Shown here: positions 42,319-51,769 of the stretch, piece after piece
Layout: every line of letters begins with the position of its first letter
How positions within the stretch are numbered: position 1 is the first letter of the stretch
Source of the DNA: JADJNW01 sp964526645
GTDB taxonomy: Bacteria > Bacteroidota > Bacteroidia > Chitinophagales > Saprospiraceae
Length of the DNA: 64,000 bases
Direction: 5' to 3'
NCBI GenBank assembly: GCA_964526645.1
Contig: CAZGJN010000016.1
Span: forward strand, 1-64,000
Position numbers and translations under genes: made by a program
Notes under the pieces: generated by a model
Seen by the model: only the letters and a program-made list of their open reading frames with translations
The model's database searches: none
Told to the model about the DNA's origin: nothing

Positions 42319-45108
42319 TTAATTTCTTAATATGCGAATGCCGGGTCCGCCTTGGCTGCCCAATTGCTGGAGGGAATAAGTGAAACTCAGCATAAAATAT
42401 TGCCCGAGCGAGTAAATTCGCTCCTGTTGAAAATAATTGACTGCCGCTACCTGGCTAATGCCTATGTTTTCATTGAGAATATCATTCGCTGAAAATCTCA
42501 ATTCTCCGCGTTTGTTAAAAAGATATTTTGAAAAAGAAGCATTCCAAATCGGCACTTCCTGATCGAAGCCATTGCCATCCACGCTATTGTAAATCGAATA
42601 ATTAAAAGAAGAACCCAATAAAAAGCCTCCAGGTATATTCAGGTTGAATTCTGCTCTGTAGATTTGATTTAAAAAGTCTTGATTCAGAGATGCTTGCAGC
42701 GAATAATGGGTTTGGTTATAACTCAGATTAGCCGCTACTTCCATATCGAAAATCTCCTTGTGCCGATAAGAAAGCCGCAAGCCAGTGTTGGTGATCAAGC
42801 GTTCCGTTCGGTTTTCCACTGCATTGATAAAATTATACCCATTGATCCAGGTCAAATTGGAATTGAGGGCGGCCCTCAAGCCAGGACGCTTGATCGGGAA
42901 GCCAAAATTCAAAAACACATTAGCGTTGTAATCCTTATCCACATTGATTGGCTGTGTCGTTCGGACAAAATTATCGTCAATGGTTTGGGCATCTGAAATC
43001 CGATTGTTGGTATAAGTAAAGTTCGTATTTACAAAAAAATTGATAAAAGTACCCGGATTGAAGGTCACATAATTCAGACTAAAACGATGCGCGTATTCGG
43101 GTTTCAAATTTGGATTACCAAGACTGATGTTCAGCGGGTCACTGTTGTCCACAATCGGCGAAAGCTGATCAATATTTGGTTCATTGACCGAGGTTTCATA
43201 ATCAAACCGCAAGTTTTTGGTGGTAGTAAACTCAAGGTTAAACCGCAGGTTTGGCAGTAAATTGGTAAAAGAGCGTTTGATATCCACTGCTTGCAAAATC
43301 AGCCTTCCATCCAATGCAGATTGTTGCAGTTGAAGCCCGATATTAAAGTTGCGATCTGTTTTATTTATTTTAAAATTAAGCCCGCCGCGGTGGTAGTTGT
43401 AAGTGTTGTCAAATTTATTACTCAGGTTTGTATTAAAAAAGCGCTCCCCGTTATTCACATCGTACACCGCTCTATCCTGGTCGTTATCGGTTTGATTAAA
43501 AGCATAGTTGAATTCCAGGTATTTTCTTTTGCCAAGCGGTTCTGTGTAGGACAAATTTGCGCCGTAGTTAAAAGTATTGTTATTCTGCGTATTGGTTTGA
43601 GCGATAGAGTCCAGTTGGCTCAATGTTCCGTTTTCATAGTAGCGATTTACGGCGTTCAGGTTACCTGTGCGCTCGCTGTCATTCACTCCAAAAGTAAACG
43701 TAGTGCTGAGTGTTCTTCCTTTTTTTCCGAAGCGGTGGCGGTACAGCAGTTCGCTGTTCAAGTTTAAACCCGTTCCATCCGTGGTGTTGAAGCGCTCTCC
43801 GTCGTTTTGCAACAAACTGGCAGCACTCAGGGATTGACTGTAAGCATCCGTATTTTGTTTGGAATCGCTATAGCCCATGCGGGAAGTAAACCGAAGAGAA
43901 TTAAGTGAGTCAATTTTGTGATCCACGGTCAAATTCAGGCGATGGGTGTTATTTAGGTTGTTGCCGATGGCATTTTGCAAAGAAGTGAAAGTGCCCGTGG
44001 GCAGAAAATTCTCGCGCGATAAATCCCTTTCTACCAGGCGGTCGGCGCTATTAAAAAAGTAGCTTCCGTTTACTTCTGTTTTCTTGCTAAAGGTGTTGTT
44101 GAAGTTCAATCCTGCAGCCCAGGTCGTGGTGAAGCCATTGTTGCTGTTGCCAAAATCAAGCGGCAGATCACTATCATTGGCATTAATTTGGATACGGACA
44201 GCACCGCCGCGCCCCATGTTGCGGGCAGCACCAGTAAAACTCATGTAATCCTGAAAAGAAAAACCTTGACGGTTGATGTTATTGCCCATTCCGATGAGGG
44301 ATAATTGCTGGTCTTCGCGAAAGCGATTGAGATTCAGTTTTGCTTCATAGCGCTCGTCATTGCCATAACCCGCCATCGCTGTGCCGAACAAGCCTTTTTT
44401 GTGGTCTTTTTTCAAAGTGAGATTCAGGGTTTTCTCCCGAACGCCATCGTCAATGCCTGAAAATATTGCCTGTTCCGATTTTTTATCAAATACCTGCACC
44501 TTGTCAATGGCACGAGCAGGTAAGTTTTTGAGCGCGATTTTGGGATCATTGCCGAAAAACTCTTTTCCATCCACATACACCCGCTGCACTTGTTCGCCCT
44601 GAGCGCGCACGGTGCCATCGTTTTCTATTTCCACGCCGGGTAGTTTTTTGAGTAAAGCTTCTACGTCATCGTTGGGTTGTGTGCTAAATGCCTGTGCGTT
44701 GAATTCTATGGTATCTTTTTTGATTTGTACTGGAATGTGCGCTGCTTTTACAACCGCTTCGTTCAACAGGATGCTCGTTTGTTTCATTCTGATGATGCCC
44801 ACGTCGTGAGGATTGTCAGCAATATCCGCTGCGATCTGCTGATCAAATAGCTGATACCCCACATAAGTAATGCGAAGCAAGTAAGGATTTTTGCGATCAA
44901 TGCCTTTGAGCTCAAAAAAACCACGATCATCTGTACGACCAAAATTGACCAAGGAAGAATCCTTTGCACTGAGGAGCATCACCGTTGCAGCTTCCAATGG
45001 CTGATTGGAATCATCCGCCAAAAGGGTGCCGGTCAGGTTGTATTTCTGTGCTACGAGCACAGTGCTTGTCAATAAAAAGAGGATTAGAAGTCGGGTGACT
45101 TTTTTCAT
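42319..45108 (-). CDS. TonB-dependent-type outer-membrane beta-barrel protein
   Basis: 929 aa. Signal peptide to about residue 20, a CarboxypepD_reg-like domain (about 22-105: NLTGTLLADDSNQPLEAATV), then a plug-like part (about 115-235: VEALLKKLPGVEIENDGTVR and VYVDGKEFFGNDPKIALKNL), and a large barrel with many aromatic strands. It belongs to the outer-membrane-barrel group often written as OMP_b-brl, with PQQ- or peptide-related partners in some genomes; the substrate is unknown. No SusD partner, no TonB box seen by eye. A -7 box precedes it at 45138-45145. Confidence 0.87.
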   Translation of the reverse strand: MKKVTRLLILFLLTSTVLVAQKYNLTGTLLADDSNQPLEAATVMLLSAKDSSLVNFGRTDDRGFFELKGIDRKNPYLLRITYVGYQLFDQQIAADIADNPHDVGIIRMKQTSILLNEAVVKAAHIPVQIKKDTIEFNAQAFSTQPNDDVEALLKKLPGVEIENDGTVRAQGEQVQRVYVDGKEFFGNDPKIALKNLPARAIDKVQVFDKKSEQAIFSGIDDGVREKTLNLTLKKDHKKGLFGTAMAGYGNDERYEAKLNLNRFREDQQLSLIGMGNNINRQGFSFQDYMSFTGAARNMGRGGAVRIQINANDSDLPLDFGNSNNGFTTTWAAGLNFNNTFSKKTEVNGSYFFNSADRLVERDLSRENFLPTGTFTSLQNAIGNNLNNTHRLNLTVDHKIDSLNSLRFTSRMGYSDSKQNTDAYSQSLSAASLLQNDGERFNTTDGTGLNLNSELLYRHRFGKKGRTLSTTFTFGVNDSERTGNLNAVNRYYENGTLSQLDSIAQTNTQNNNTFNYGANLSYTEPLGKRKYLEFNYAFNQTDNDQDRAVYDVNNGERFFNTNLSNKFDNTYNYHRGGLNFKINKTDRNFNIGLQLQQSALDGRLILQAVDIKRSFTNLLPNLRFNLEFTTTKNLRFDYETSVNEPNIDQLSPIVDNSDPLNISLGNPNLKPEYAHRFSLNYVTFNPGTFINFFVNTNFTYTNNRISDAQTIDDNFVRTTQPINVDKDYNANVFLNFGFPIKRPGLRAALNSNLTWINGYNFINAVENRTERLITNTGLRLSYRHKEIFDMEVAANLSYNQTHYSLQASLNQDFLNQIYRAEFNLNIPGGFLLGSSFNYSIYNSVDGNGFDQEVPIWNASFSKYLFNKRGELRFSANDILNENIGISQVAAVNYFQQERIYSLGQYFMLSFTYSLQQLGSQGGPGIRILRN

Positions 45109-45137
45109 GGTGCTTTACTTTTTTTTAATTTTATTGC

Positions 45138-45145
45138 CAAAAATA
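45138..45145 (-). promoter_or_regulatory. -7 box (TATTTTTG) for the outer-membrane barrel gene
   Basis: Exact TAnnTTTG on the minus strand, 30 bases upstream of ATG 45108. Confidence 0.5.
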
Positions 45146-45748
45146 AGCTAAGCTGCACGCACCGCAGGTTAATGGCTCTTGAAATAAGGTTAAAAAAGGT
45201 TAAAAGGAATTCTCTCAAATCGTCACACAAGCATGCTTATTTCTAAAAAAAACTTGGCGCTTCAAATTTTTTTCAAAAACACAAAAGGCTTTGATTTTAT
45301 TGATGAATCAACTATTGACTAAGCATAAATAATTTGAGAATAGAATAGGTCTATTTTTTACAACAACTATTTGCTTTCAACTTACCTAATGATGGCTTAT
45401 AGCGAGAAAGATGGTTTTAACTATTATTTTATGATGATAATTTCTGTAAAAATCTTTATCATTTTGTTAAAAAAATCTAATTTTTAATATTGAGTGAATA
45501 TTGGGTAATGGTAATTTTGTCTTTCATAACATACCCTAAGATGTTATACAATAGCAATAGAGAATTATTGACTTAAATAAAATGTTTTGTGCATTAATGA
45601 GAAAGTTATAGCATAAGAAAATATTTTATACATCTGAATAATAGTTCAGAACTACCACAAATAAGTTATTTTACTTAAAAGCAGATATTCTAAATTTGAA
45701 TATGTTATACAAAACAGTTTCCTTTAACCCCTGCAATAAAAATGAAGG

Positions 45749-45777
45749 GCATCTTGCAAATCAAAGTTGCAAGATGC
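45749..45777 (-). terminator. Terminator of ruvB
   Basis: A perfect 11-bp stem, GCATCTTGCAA and TTGCAAGATGC, around a 7-base loop, 32 bases after the ruvB stop. The T-tract on the minus strand (CATTTTTATTG) is weak. Confidence 0.7.
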
Positions 45778-45808
45778 TTACCAAGTAATTGCAAGCAGGA
45801 TGGCTGAT

Positions 45809-46849
45809 CTATTCTACTTCCAGATCAGGGAATAGCGTTTGGCTTCTGCCGTGAGGCACGACACCCAGGTGCTTGTACGCTTTTTCCGTTGCTTCGCGTC
45901 CACGTGAGGTGCGCTGGATATAGCCTTCCATGATAAGAAAGGGTTCGTACACCTCCTCGATAGTGCCTGCTTCTTCGCCTACGGCAGTAGCAATGGTGCT
46001 AATGCCCACGGGGCCTCCTTTGAATTTGTGGATGATGGTGGATAAGATTTTGTTATCCATTTCATCCAAGCCATACTCATCCACATTGAGGGCGGTCAAG
46101 CCATAATGTGCAATGTCCACATCAATTGTACCGCTGCCTTTGATCTGGGCAAAATCTCGGATTCTGCGCAAAAGAGCATTGGCGATGCGCGGCGTACCAC
46201 GGCTGCGGCGGGCTATTTCGTGTAGCCCTTCAGGTGTGACGGGTACTTTCAGAATATCAGCAGAACGTTGCAAAATGCGCTCCAGCGTTTTTACATCGTA
46301 GTAATCTAAATGGCAATTGATGCCAAATCGCGCACGCATCGGCGCGGTAAGCAAGCCCATGCGGGTAGTTGCACCCACGAGGGTAAAGGGATTCAAGTTA
46401 ATTTGGATACTGCGAGCACTTGGGCCACTGTCAATCATAATATCAATGCGGTAGTCTTCCATCGCGGAGTAGAGGTATTCTTCGACAACGGTATTCAAAC
46501 GGTGGATTTCGTCAATAAACAGCACATCGCCTTCCTCCAGGTTGGTGAGCAAACCAGCGAGGTCGCCAGGTTTTTCAAGCACTGGGCCGGAAGTCATTTT
46601 CAAGTTAGCATTCAATTCAAAAGCGATAATGTGTGAAAGGGTCGTCTTGCCTAAGCCAGGCGGCCCGTGCAGCAGCACATGGTCGAGCGCCTCCCCGCGT
46701 TGGCTGGCAGCAGCGATGAACACCTTCAGGTTGTCCACGATCTTTGGCTGCCCGCTGAAGTCCTCGAGTGCTTTAGGGCGGAGCGATTTTTCTATTTGTT
46801 GCTCTTCCGTATTAAGCTGCCCTTTATTTGGATCTAAAAGTGGGTTCAT
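45809..46849 (-). CDS. ruvB: Holliday junction branch-migration helicase RuvB
   Basis: 346 aa. N-terminal RPKALEDFSGQPKIVDNLKV, Walker A GPPGLGKTT (about residue 66-74), Walker B DVLFIDEIHRLN, sensor GATTRMGLLTAPMRARF, and the C-terminal winged helix EPFLIMEGYIQRTSRGREAT. RuvB drives branch migration with RuvA at Holliday junctions; ruvA and ruvC are not in the window. The upstream region carries a 7-bp tandem repeat next to the start. Confidence 0.96.
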   Translation of the reverse strand: MNPLLDPNKGQLNTEEQQIEKSLRPKALEDFSGQPKIVDNLKVFIAAASQRGEALDHVLLHGPPGLGKTTLSHIIAFELNANLKMTSGPVLEKPGDLAGLLTNLEEGDVLFIDEIHRLNTVVEEYLYSAMEDYRIDIMIDSGPSARSIQINLNPFTLVGATTRMGLLTAPMRARFGINCHLDYYDVKTLERILQRSADILKVPVTPEGLHEIARRSRGTPRIANALLRRIRDFAQIKGSGTIDVDIAHYGLTALNVDEYGLDEMDNKILSTIIHKFKGGPVGISTIATAVGEEAGTIEEVYEPFLIMEGYIQRTSRGREATEKAYKHLGVVPHGRSQTLFPDLEVE

Positions 46850-46860
46850 ATTTTTGTTTG

Positions 46861-46882
46861 GACATTAGACATTAGACATTAG
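46861..46882 (+). repeat. Tandem 7-bp repeat (GACATTA x3) at the ruvB start
   Basis: Three perfect GACATTA units plus G, 11 bases before the ruvB start. Read on the ruvB strand the unit is TAATGTC, which shares the AATG core of the arrays at 20.8-21.9 kb. Confidence 0.95.
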
Positions 46883-47103
46883 CCCAATTTTAAATGCTAT
46901 TGTCTAAAATCCAGTGTCTTAAAAAAGAAATTTAATTTTAAAATCAGTTTTTCAAATCTTTGTAAAACGAATAAATTCTTACTTTTACGTTCCCTTAGCA
47001 AAAAAAACACTTACTGTGAAGGCGGTTTTTAGTTGCCGAAGAGCGGTAACAGCTGAAGTGAGCTGATTCAGTAACAAATCGTTTAACAAAATACAACAAA
47101 AAA

Positions 47104-48348
47104 ATGAGTGGAACAAAAGTAACAATCCAAAATGGTAAATTGGTAGTCCCGAATGATCCCATTATTCCATTTATCGAAGGTGACGGCACGGGGCCTGATA
47201 TTTGGCGGGCTTCGGTGCGCGTTTTTGATGCGGCAGTAGAAAAAGCTTATGGCGGGCAGCGCAAAATTCAATGGCATGAGGTATTGGCGGGTGAAAAAGC
47301 TTTTAATCAAACAGGTAGTTGGCTGCCGGATGCAACGGTAAATGATATTTCAGAATATTTGATCGCGATTAAAGGGCCTTTGACAACGCCGGTTGGTGGC
47401 GGCATCCGCTCTTTGAATGTCGCGATTCGTCAATTGTTGGATTTGTACGCTTGCGTTCGTCCGGTGCGTTGGTTTACAGGAGTGCCCAGTCCGGTGCGAC
47501 ATCCGGAGCAGGTAAACATGGTCATTTATCGGGAAAATACAGAAGATATTTATGCGGGTATTGATTTTCAAGCGGGTAGTGATAAAGCCATGAAGACCCT
47601 GGAGTTTTTGAAAACGAACTTCCCGGAAGAATTCAAAAAAATCCGCTTTGGTGGCGAAACACCTACAGAAGTAGGTATTGGCGTAAAGCCCGTGAGCAAA
47701 GAAGGAACGTATCGGTTGGTGCGCTCGGCGATTGATTATACGATCCAGCAAAACCGCAAGAGCCTAACTTTGGTACACAAAGGCAATATCATGAAATACA
47801 CAGAAGGTGCTTTCCGCGACTGGGGTTACGAGGTGTTGAAGGCAGAATACGGTGCAGTAGAATTGGACGGTGGCCCCTGGTGTACGATGAAAAATCCAAA
47901 GACAGGCGAAGAAATTATGATCAAGGATGCGATTGCCGATATTACCTTGCAGCAAGTATTGACGCGCCCAAAGGAATTTGATGTGATTGCTACTTTAAAT
48001 TTGAACGGCGACTACCTATCTGATGCTTTGGCAGCGCAGGTGGGCGGCATCGGTATTGCTCCGGGTGCGAATATCAACTATATCACTGGTCACGCGGTCT
48101 TTGAAGCGACGCACGGCACAGCGCCTAAATATGCGGATTTGGATAAAGTAAATCCGAGTTCGGTGATTCTTTCGGGTGTGATGATGTTCGAGTATATGGG
48201 CTGGCAGGAAGCCGCCGACATGATCATCAACGGCGTAGAAAAAAGTATCGCTTCCAAGCGGGTGACGTATGATTTCGCTCGCCTGATGGAAGGCGCTACC
48301 GAGATAAAATGCTCCGAATTTGGTGACGAGATCATCAAGAATATGTAA
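47104..48348 (+). CDS. icd: NADP-dependent isocitrate dehydrogenase
   Basis: 414 aa, usual length for the bacterial monofunctional enzyme. PFIEGDGTGPDIWRASVRVF is the family N-terminal signature; RENTEDIYAGIDFQ, the isocitrate-binding block VRPVRWFTGVPSP and the NADP-site HGTAPKYADLDKVNP are visible. It makes 2-oxoglutarate in the TCA cycle, the same product formed by the hydroxyproline operon. A strong terminator follows. Confidence 0.95.
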   Translation: MSGTKVTIQNGKLVVPNDPIIPFIEGDGTGPDIWRASVRVFDAAVEKAYGGQRKIQWHEVLAGEKAFNQTGSWLPDATVNDISEYLIAIKGPLTTPVGGGIRSLNVAIRQLLDLYACVRPVRWFTGVPSPVRHPEQVNMVIYRENTEDIYAGIDFQAGSDKAMKTLEFLKTNFPEEFKKIRFGGETPTEVGIGVKPVSKEGTYRLVRSAIDYTIQQNRKSLTLVHKGNIMKYTEGAFRDWGYEVLKAEYGAVELDGGPWCTMKNPKTGEEIMIKDAIADITLQQVLTRPKEFDVIATLNLNGDYLSDALAAQVGGIGIAPGANINYITGHAVFEATHGTAPKYADLDKVNPSSVILSGVMMFEYMGWQEAADMIINGVEKSIASKRVTYDFARLMEGATEIKCSEFGDEIIKNM

Positions 48349-48355
48349 ATAGCAG

Positions 48356-48388
48356 TGTCCTACGGATCTTGTAGCCGTAGGACATTTT
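48356..48388 (+). terminator. Terminator of icd
   Basis: TGTCCTACGG and CCGTAGGACA form a perfect 10-bp stem with a 9-base loop, followed by TTTTAT. Confidence 0.85.
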
Positions 48389-49073
48389 ATACCTCAAAAC
48401 CTTCTTCTTCCAACACCTTGCCGTTGAGGCATCGGATGATACGAGCCGGAAAGTGCTCCAGAATTCGATAATCGTGTGTGGCGAAAAGAACGGCAGTATC
48501 GTGTTTTTGTGCCAATTGGCGCATCAGCAGCAAGATATCGTCTGAGGTTTCCGGGTCAAGGTTTCCGGTTGGTTCATCTGCGATAATCAGCTCTGGTTGG
48601 TTGAGCAAGGCGCGGGCGATCACCACGCGTTGTTGTTCTCCGCCGGAAAGTTCATACGGCATTTTGTACAATTTGTCACTCAAAGCTACTTGCTCGAGCA
48701 CTTCCGTCATTCGAGCCCTGATGCGAGATTCCTCCTTCCAGCCGGTTGCTTCCAGCACAAAACGCAGGTTTTTTTCCACCGTCCGGTCTGTTAATAGATT
48801 AAAATCTTGAAAAACAATACCCAATTTACGCCGCAGCAGTGGAATGGAATACCGATTCAATGTTGTTAAATCAAAGCCGCTAACTTCACCTTTGCCTTCT
48901 TTCAAGGGTAGGGCAGCATAGAGGGTTTTCAGTAAACTCGACTTGCCGCTGCCGGTTTTTCCAATGAGGTACGTAAACTCCCCTTTGGTTATTTTAAGAT
49001 GGACGTTTTGCAAAATCAGCACGTCTTGCTGATAAATATTCGCCTCTTTTAGCTGCACAATAAAGTTTTGCAT
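48387..49073 (-). CDS. ABC transporter ATPase, FtsE-like
   Basis: 228 aa. Walker A GKTGSGKSS, Q-loop LGIVFQDFNLL, signature LSGGEQQRVVIARALL, Walker B LIIADEPTGNLD and H-loop FATHD. The sequence resembles FtsE and LolD/MacB-class ATPases. No FtsX- or MacB-like membrane gene is adjacent, so the partner is unknown; FtsE in Bacteroidota is sometimes found without its partner next to it. Its promoter lies back-to-back with that of the nitrilase gene. Confidence 0.88.
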   Translation of the reverse strand: MQNFIVQLKEANIYQQDVLILQNVHLKITKGEFTYLIGKTGSGKSSLLKTLYAALPLKEGKGEVSGFDLTTLNRYSIPLLRRKLGIVFQDFNLLTDRTVEKNLRFVLEATGWKEESRIRARMTEVLEQVALSDKLYKMPYELSGGEQQRVVIARALLNQPELIIADEPTGNLDPETSDDILLLMRQLAQKHDTAVLFATHDYRILEHFPARIIRCLNGKVLEEEGFEV

Positions 49074-49098
49074 AAGCTCATCGTATTTTCAGCCTGGT

Positions 49099-49106
49099 CA
49101 AAAATA
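49099..49106 (-). promoter_or_regulatory. -7 box (TATTTTTG) for the FtsE-like gene
   Basis: Exact TAnnTTTG on the minus strand, 25 bases upstream of ATG 49073. It lies only five bases from the opposing box at 49112. Confidence 0.5.
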
Positions 49107-49111
49107 CTCTT

Positions 49112-49119
49112 TATCTTTG
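49112..49119 (+). promoter_or_regulatory. -7 box (TATCTTTG) for the nitrilase-family gene
   Basis: Exact TAnnTTTG on the plus strand; ATG 49178 follows 58 bases later. It overlaps the region needed by the divergent promoter. Confidence 0.5.
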
Positions 49120-49177
49120 AAATCCTGAAGCTTTCATCGGGTAGCAATATTGGTTTTTAAAATAATTGAATTCAAAC

Positions 49178-50128
49178 ATGCAAAAAACAGCGTTAAAAGT
49201 GGCAATCGTCCAGCACAAACCTGCTTTTCTGGATATGGAGGGCAGTCTGCAAAAAATAGAAAATTATGCAACAGAAGCTGCTGAAAACGGCGCGCGATTG
49301 ATTGCCTTCGGCGAAACCTGGCTCTGTGGCTACCCAAGCTGGTTAGATTATTGCCCGGATATGGGGCTGTGGGACTATGAACCGACCAAATTGGTTTTTC
49401 AAAAAATGCACGAAAATGGGGTAGAAGTGCCAGGCGCTGCAACCCAAAGAATCAGCGATTTGGCTAAAAAAACGCAAACGATCATTGGAATCGGTGTGAA
49501 TGAAGTGGTGCGCAAAGGGGCGTATCAGGGTACGATTTTCAACAGCTTTTTGCTATTCGATCAGCAGGGCGATTTGGTGATCCACCACCGAAAATTGATG
49601 CCAACTTACACCGAAAAACTGCTTTATGGCTTAGGCGATGGACATGGGCTGAAGGCTGTGCCAACACCCTGGGGCAATGTAGGTGGATTGATTTGCTGGG
49701 AACACTGGATGCCCCTCACCCGGCAAGCCATGCACCTGACAGGCGAGCATATTCACCTGGCGCTTTGGCCCAAAGTGCACGAGCTGCATCAAATTGCCAG
49801 TCGGCACTACGCTTTTGAAGGGCGGTGTTTTGTAATCGCTATCGGGCAGATGCTTCAAGTAAAAGATTTGCCGAGTGTCTTACCCTTGCCGGAAGAATTA
49901 ACCAACCAACCAGCGCACTACCTCTTAAATGGCGGCAGCTGCGTGGTAGCACCCAATGGGAAGTACTTATTAGAACCTCAATTCGACCAAGAAGCTATTT
50001 TGTACCTTGATATTCCTGATTTGATGCAAGTGTATCGCGAACGGATGACCTTGGATGTAACGGGGCATTATAGCCGTCCGGATATTTTTGATTTTAAACT
50101 TAAAACCGCCAGTAGCTCAAGAGATTAA
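49178..50128 (+). CDS. Carbon-nitrogen hydrolase (nitrilase/aliphatic nitrilase-like)
   Basis: 316 aa from ATG 49178 (an upstream TTG is unlikely). The Glu-Lys-Cys catalytic set is visible: FGETWLCGYPSW, HRKLMPTYTEKLLYG and GGLICWEHWMPLTRQAM. The Cys-Trp-Glu context and the long GLGDGHGLKAV segment fit true nitrilases better than amidases. It would hydrolyse a nitrile or amide to the acid and ammonia; the substrate is unknown. The gene is alone with its own promoter. Confidence 0.88.
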   Translation: MQKTALKVAIVQHKPAFLDMEGSLQKIENYATEAAENGARLIAFGETWLCGYPSWLDYCPDMGLWDYEPTKLVFQKMHENGVEVPGAATQRISDLAKKTQTIIGIGVNEVVRKGAYQGTIFNSFLLFDQQGDLVIHHRKLMPTYTEKLLYGLGDGHGLKAVPTPWGNVGGLICWEHWMPLTRQAMHLTGEHIHLALWPKVHELHQIASRHYAFEGRCFVIAIGQMLQVKDLPSVLPLPEELTNQPAHYLLNGGSCVVAPNGKYLLEPQFDQEAILYLDIPDLMQVYRERMTLDVTGHYSRPDIFDFKLKTASSSRD

Positions 50129-50182
50129 CACCTCGTTAACAATTATTCCCAGACCGTTAACAAATGTTGGAGGATGATTTCC

Positions 50183-50190
50183 TAACTTTG
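50183..50190 (+). promoter_or_regulatory. -7 box (TAACTTTG) for the DUF1573 gene
   Basis: Exact TAnnTTTG, 60 bases before the ATG at 50251. Confidence 0.5.
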
Positions 50191-50250
50191 CATCAGTTAA
50201 TAGCTACATCAAATTAGCTCATTTGAAAAATTAAAAAAAAACTGAGAATT

Positions 50251-50775
50251 ATGTTGAAGCAATCCAAAAGTGTTTTTCTTGCAATAGCCGTGTTGGCTTT
50301 TTTGGCAAGCTGCCAAACTGCAAACAAAGATGTACGCGAGGCAGCTCGTGAAAGTGTAGAAAATGCTGGCGTACAACCCGCTGATCCTAATGCAGCACAA
50401 ACTGCTGTACAGCCTGCTGTGCCTGCTGGTCCTACGACCACCATGTCTTTTGAAGAAACAGAATTCGATTTCGGTACAGTTCAGGAAGGCGAAAAGGTTT
50501 CTCACACTTACAAATTCAAAAACACGGGCAAAGAGCCTCTGATTTTGAGTGATGCAAAAGGTAGCTGCGGTTGTACGGTGCCTAAGTGGCCAAGAGAGCC
50601 AATCGCGCCAGGTGCTTCTGCCGATATCGTAGTGGAATTCAATACTCAGGGCAAGGCAGGTAACCGCAACCAAAAGGTAACAATCACTGCTAACACCAAC
50701 CCCCCACAGTCATTCCTGACGCTGAAGGGTATTGTAGCTGGCAAAACAGAACCAAACGTTCAGGTGAGCCAATAA
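50251..50775 (+). CDS. DUF1573 lipoprotein
   Basis: 174 aa. Lipobox FLASC at about residue 17. An Ala/Pro-rich linker (to about 65) leads to the DUF1573 Ig-like domain: FEETEFDFGTVQEGEKVSHT, then GKEPLILSDAKGSCGCTVPKWP and NQKVTITANTNPP. The CGC motif is a family hallmark. The function of these abundant Bacteroidota lipoproteins is not established. A terminator follows. Confidence 0.88.
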   Translation: MLKQSKSVFLAIAVLAFLASCQTANKDVREAARESVENAGVQPADPNAAQTAVQPAVPAGPTTTMSFEETEFDFGTVQEGEKVSHTYKFKNTGKEPLILSDAKGSCGCTVPKWPREPIAPGASADIVVEFNTQGKAGNRNQKVTITANTNPPQSFLTLKGIVAGKTEPNVQVSQ

Positions 50776-50796
50776 GCTATCCACTTATTTGGATAG

Positions 50797-50831
50797 AAAA
50801 GCCTGCGGGACAGTGCGTCTTGTAGGCTTTT
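50797..50831 (+). terminator. Terminator after the DUF1573 gene
   Basis: AAAAGCCT (50797-50804) pairs with AGGCTTTT (50824-50831) around a partly paired interior. Confidence 0.6.
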
Positions 50832-50872
50832 CCGTTTTCTAAACTTCCCACATGATCAACTGTTATAGCTGT

Positions 50873-51736
50873 ATGAAAAATTACCTCTCGCTCATCAAAT
50901 TCAGCCATACTATTTTTGCGCTGCCTTTTGCACTCTTAGGTTTTTTCCTCGCTACGCTCGAACTAAGGCAGGGCATTAGCTGGCAATTATTTTTCCTGGT
51001 TTTGTTGTGTATGGTCTTTGCCAGAAGTGCTGCGATGGCGTTTAATCGGTATCTGGACAGAAATATTGACCTTCAAAATCCGCGCACAGCAAAAAGAGAG
51101 ATTCCGGCGGGGGTTATTAGTCCAGCATCCGCGCTGGTGTTTGTGGTAATAAATGCTTTGCTTTTTATCACAACGACCTGGTTTATCAATTCCCTGTGTT
51201 TTCTGCTATCCCCAATTGCATTGGCGGTTATTTTAGGTTATAGCTATACCAAACGCTTTACTTATCTATGTCATTTTGTACTGGGCTTGGGCTTATCACT
51301 CGCGCCCATTGGAGCATACTTAGCGGCAGGCGGTACTTTCGATCTTATTCCTATGCTTTACTCCGGTGCGGTGCTGCTTTGGGTATCGGGCTTTGATATT
51401 ATTTATGCTTTGCAAGATGAAGAATTTGATAAATCCTTGCAGCTCAACTCTATTCCGGTAGTGATGGGCAAGAAAAAGGCGCTTTGGCTTTCTTCGGTGT
51501 TACATCTGATCTGCGCCCTACTCATTCTTATAGCTACTTACCTGCTGGGCATTCGGTATCCCGCTTTTGGTTGGATCAACTGGCTGGCAGCTATTACTTT
51601 CATATCTTTGCTTTTTTACCAACACACGATCGTAAAACCCAATGACCTGAGCAAAGTCAATCTTGCTTTTTTTACTACCAATGGGATCGCAAGCTTAGTT
51701 TTTGGTGTATTAACTATCTTGGATATTTATTTTTGA
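50873..51736 (+). CDS. UbiA-type polyprenyltransferase (probable MqnP)
   Basis: 287 aa from ATG 50873; an in-frame ATG at 50852 would add MINCYSC. The prenyl-diphosphate motif NRYLDRNIDLQNPRTAKREI (NxxxD type) is at about residues 65-84 and the second motif DIIYALQDEEFDKSLQL later, among seven to nine membrane segments. As the organism makes menaquinone by the futalosine route, this is a good candidate for the prenylation of dihydroxynaphthoate (MqnP), though the class also contains 4-hydroxybenzoate prenyltransferases. Confidence 0.85.
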   Translation: MKNYLSLIKFSHTIFALPFALLGFFLATLELRQGISWQLFFLVLLCMVFARSAAMAFNRYLDRNIDLQNPRTAKREIPAGVISPASALVFVVINALLFITTTWFINSLCFLLSPIALAVILGYSYTKRFTYLCHFVLGLGLSLAPIGAYLAAGGTFDLIPMLYSGAVLLWVSGFDIIYALQDEEFDKSLQLNSIPVVMGKKKALWLSSVLHLICALLILIATYLLGIRYPAFGWINWLAAITFISLLFYQHTIVKPNDLSKVNLAFFTTNGIASLVFGVLTILDIYF

Positions 51737-51769
51737 TGGGCTAATAGCCGATACAATGATAAACAACTG

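Larger units (their letters stand above)
45109..45808. other. 700-bp AT-rich intergenic region, no gene seen
   Basis: Contains a promoter for the outer-membrane gene at its left end and the ruvB terminator at its right end. The middle has only short AT-rich words, no open reading frame with coding character and no recognised RNA. The repeated AGGTTAAAA words near 45189-45207 are the only internal pattern noted. Confidence 0.7.

Noticed and set aside
45109..45808. Possible origin of replication or small RNA in the AT-rich 700-bp gap
   Set aside because: No DnaA-box cluster, no dnaA/dnaN neighbour and no RNA structure beyond the ruvB terminator were seen.
48387..49073. Assigning ftsE with an FtsX partner
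   Set aside because: No FtsX-like gene is adjacent, so only the general FtsE-like call is made.
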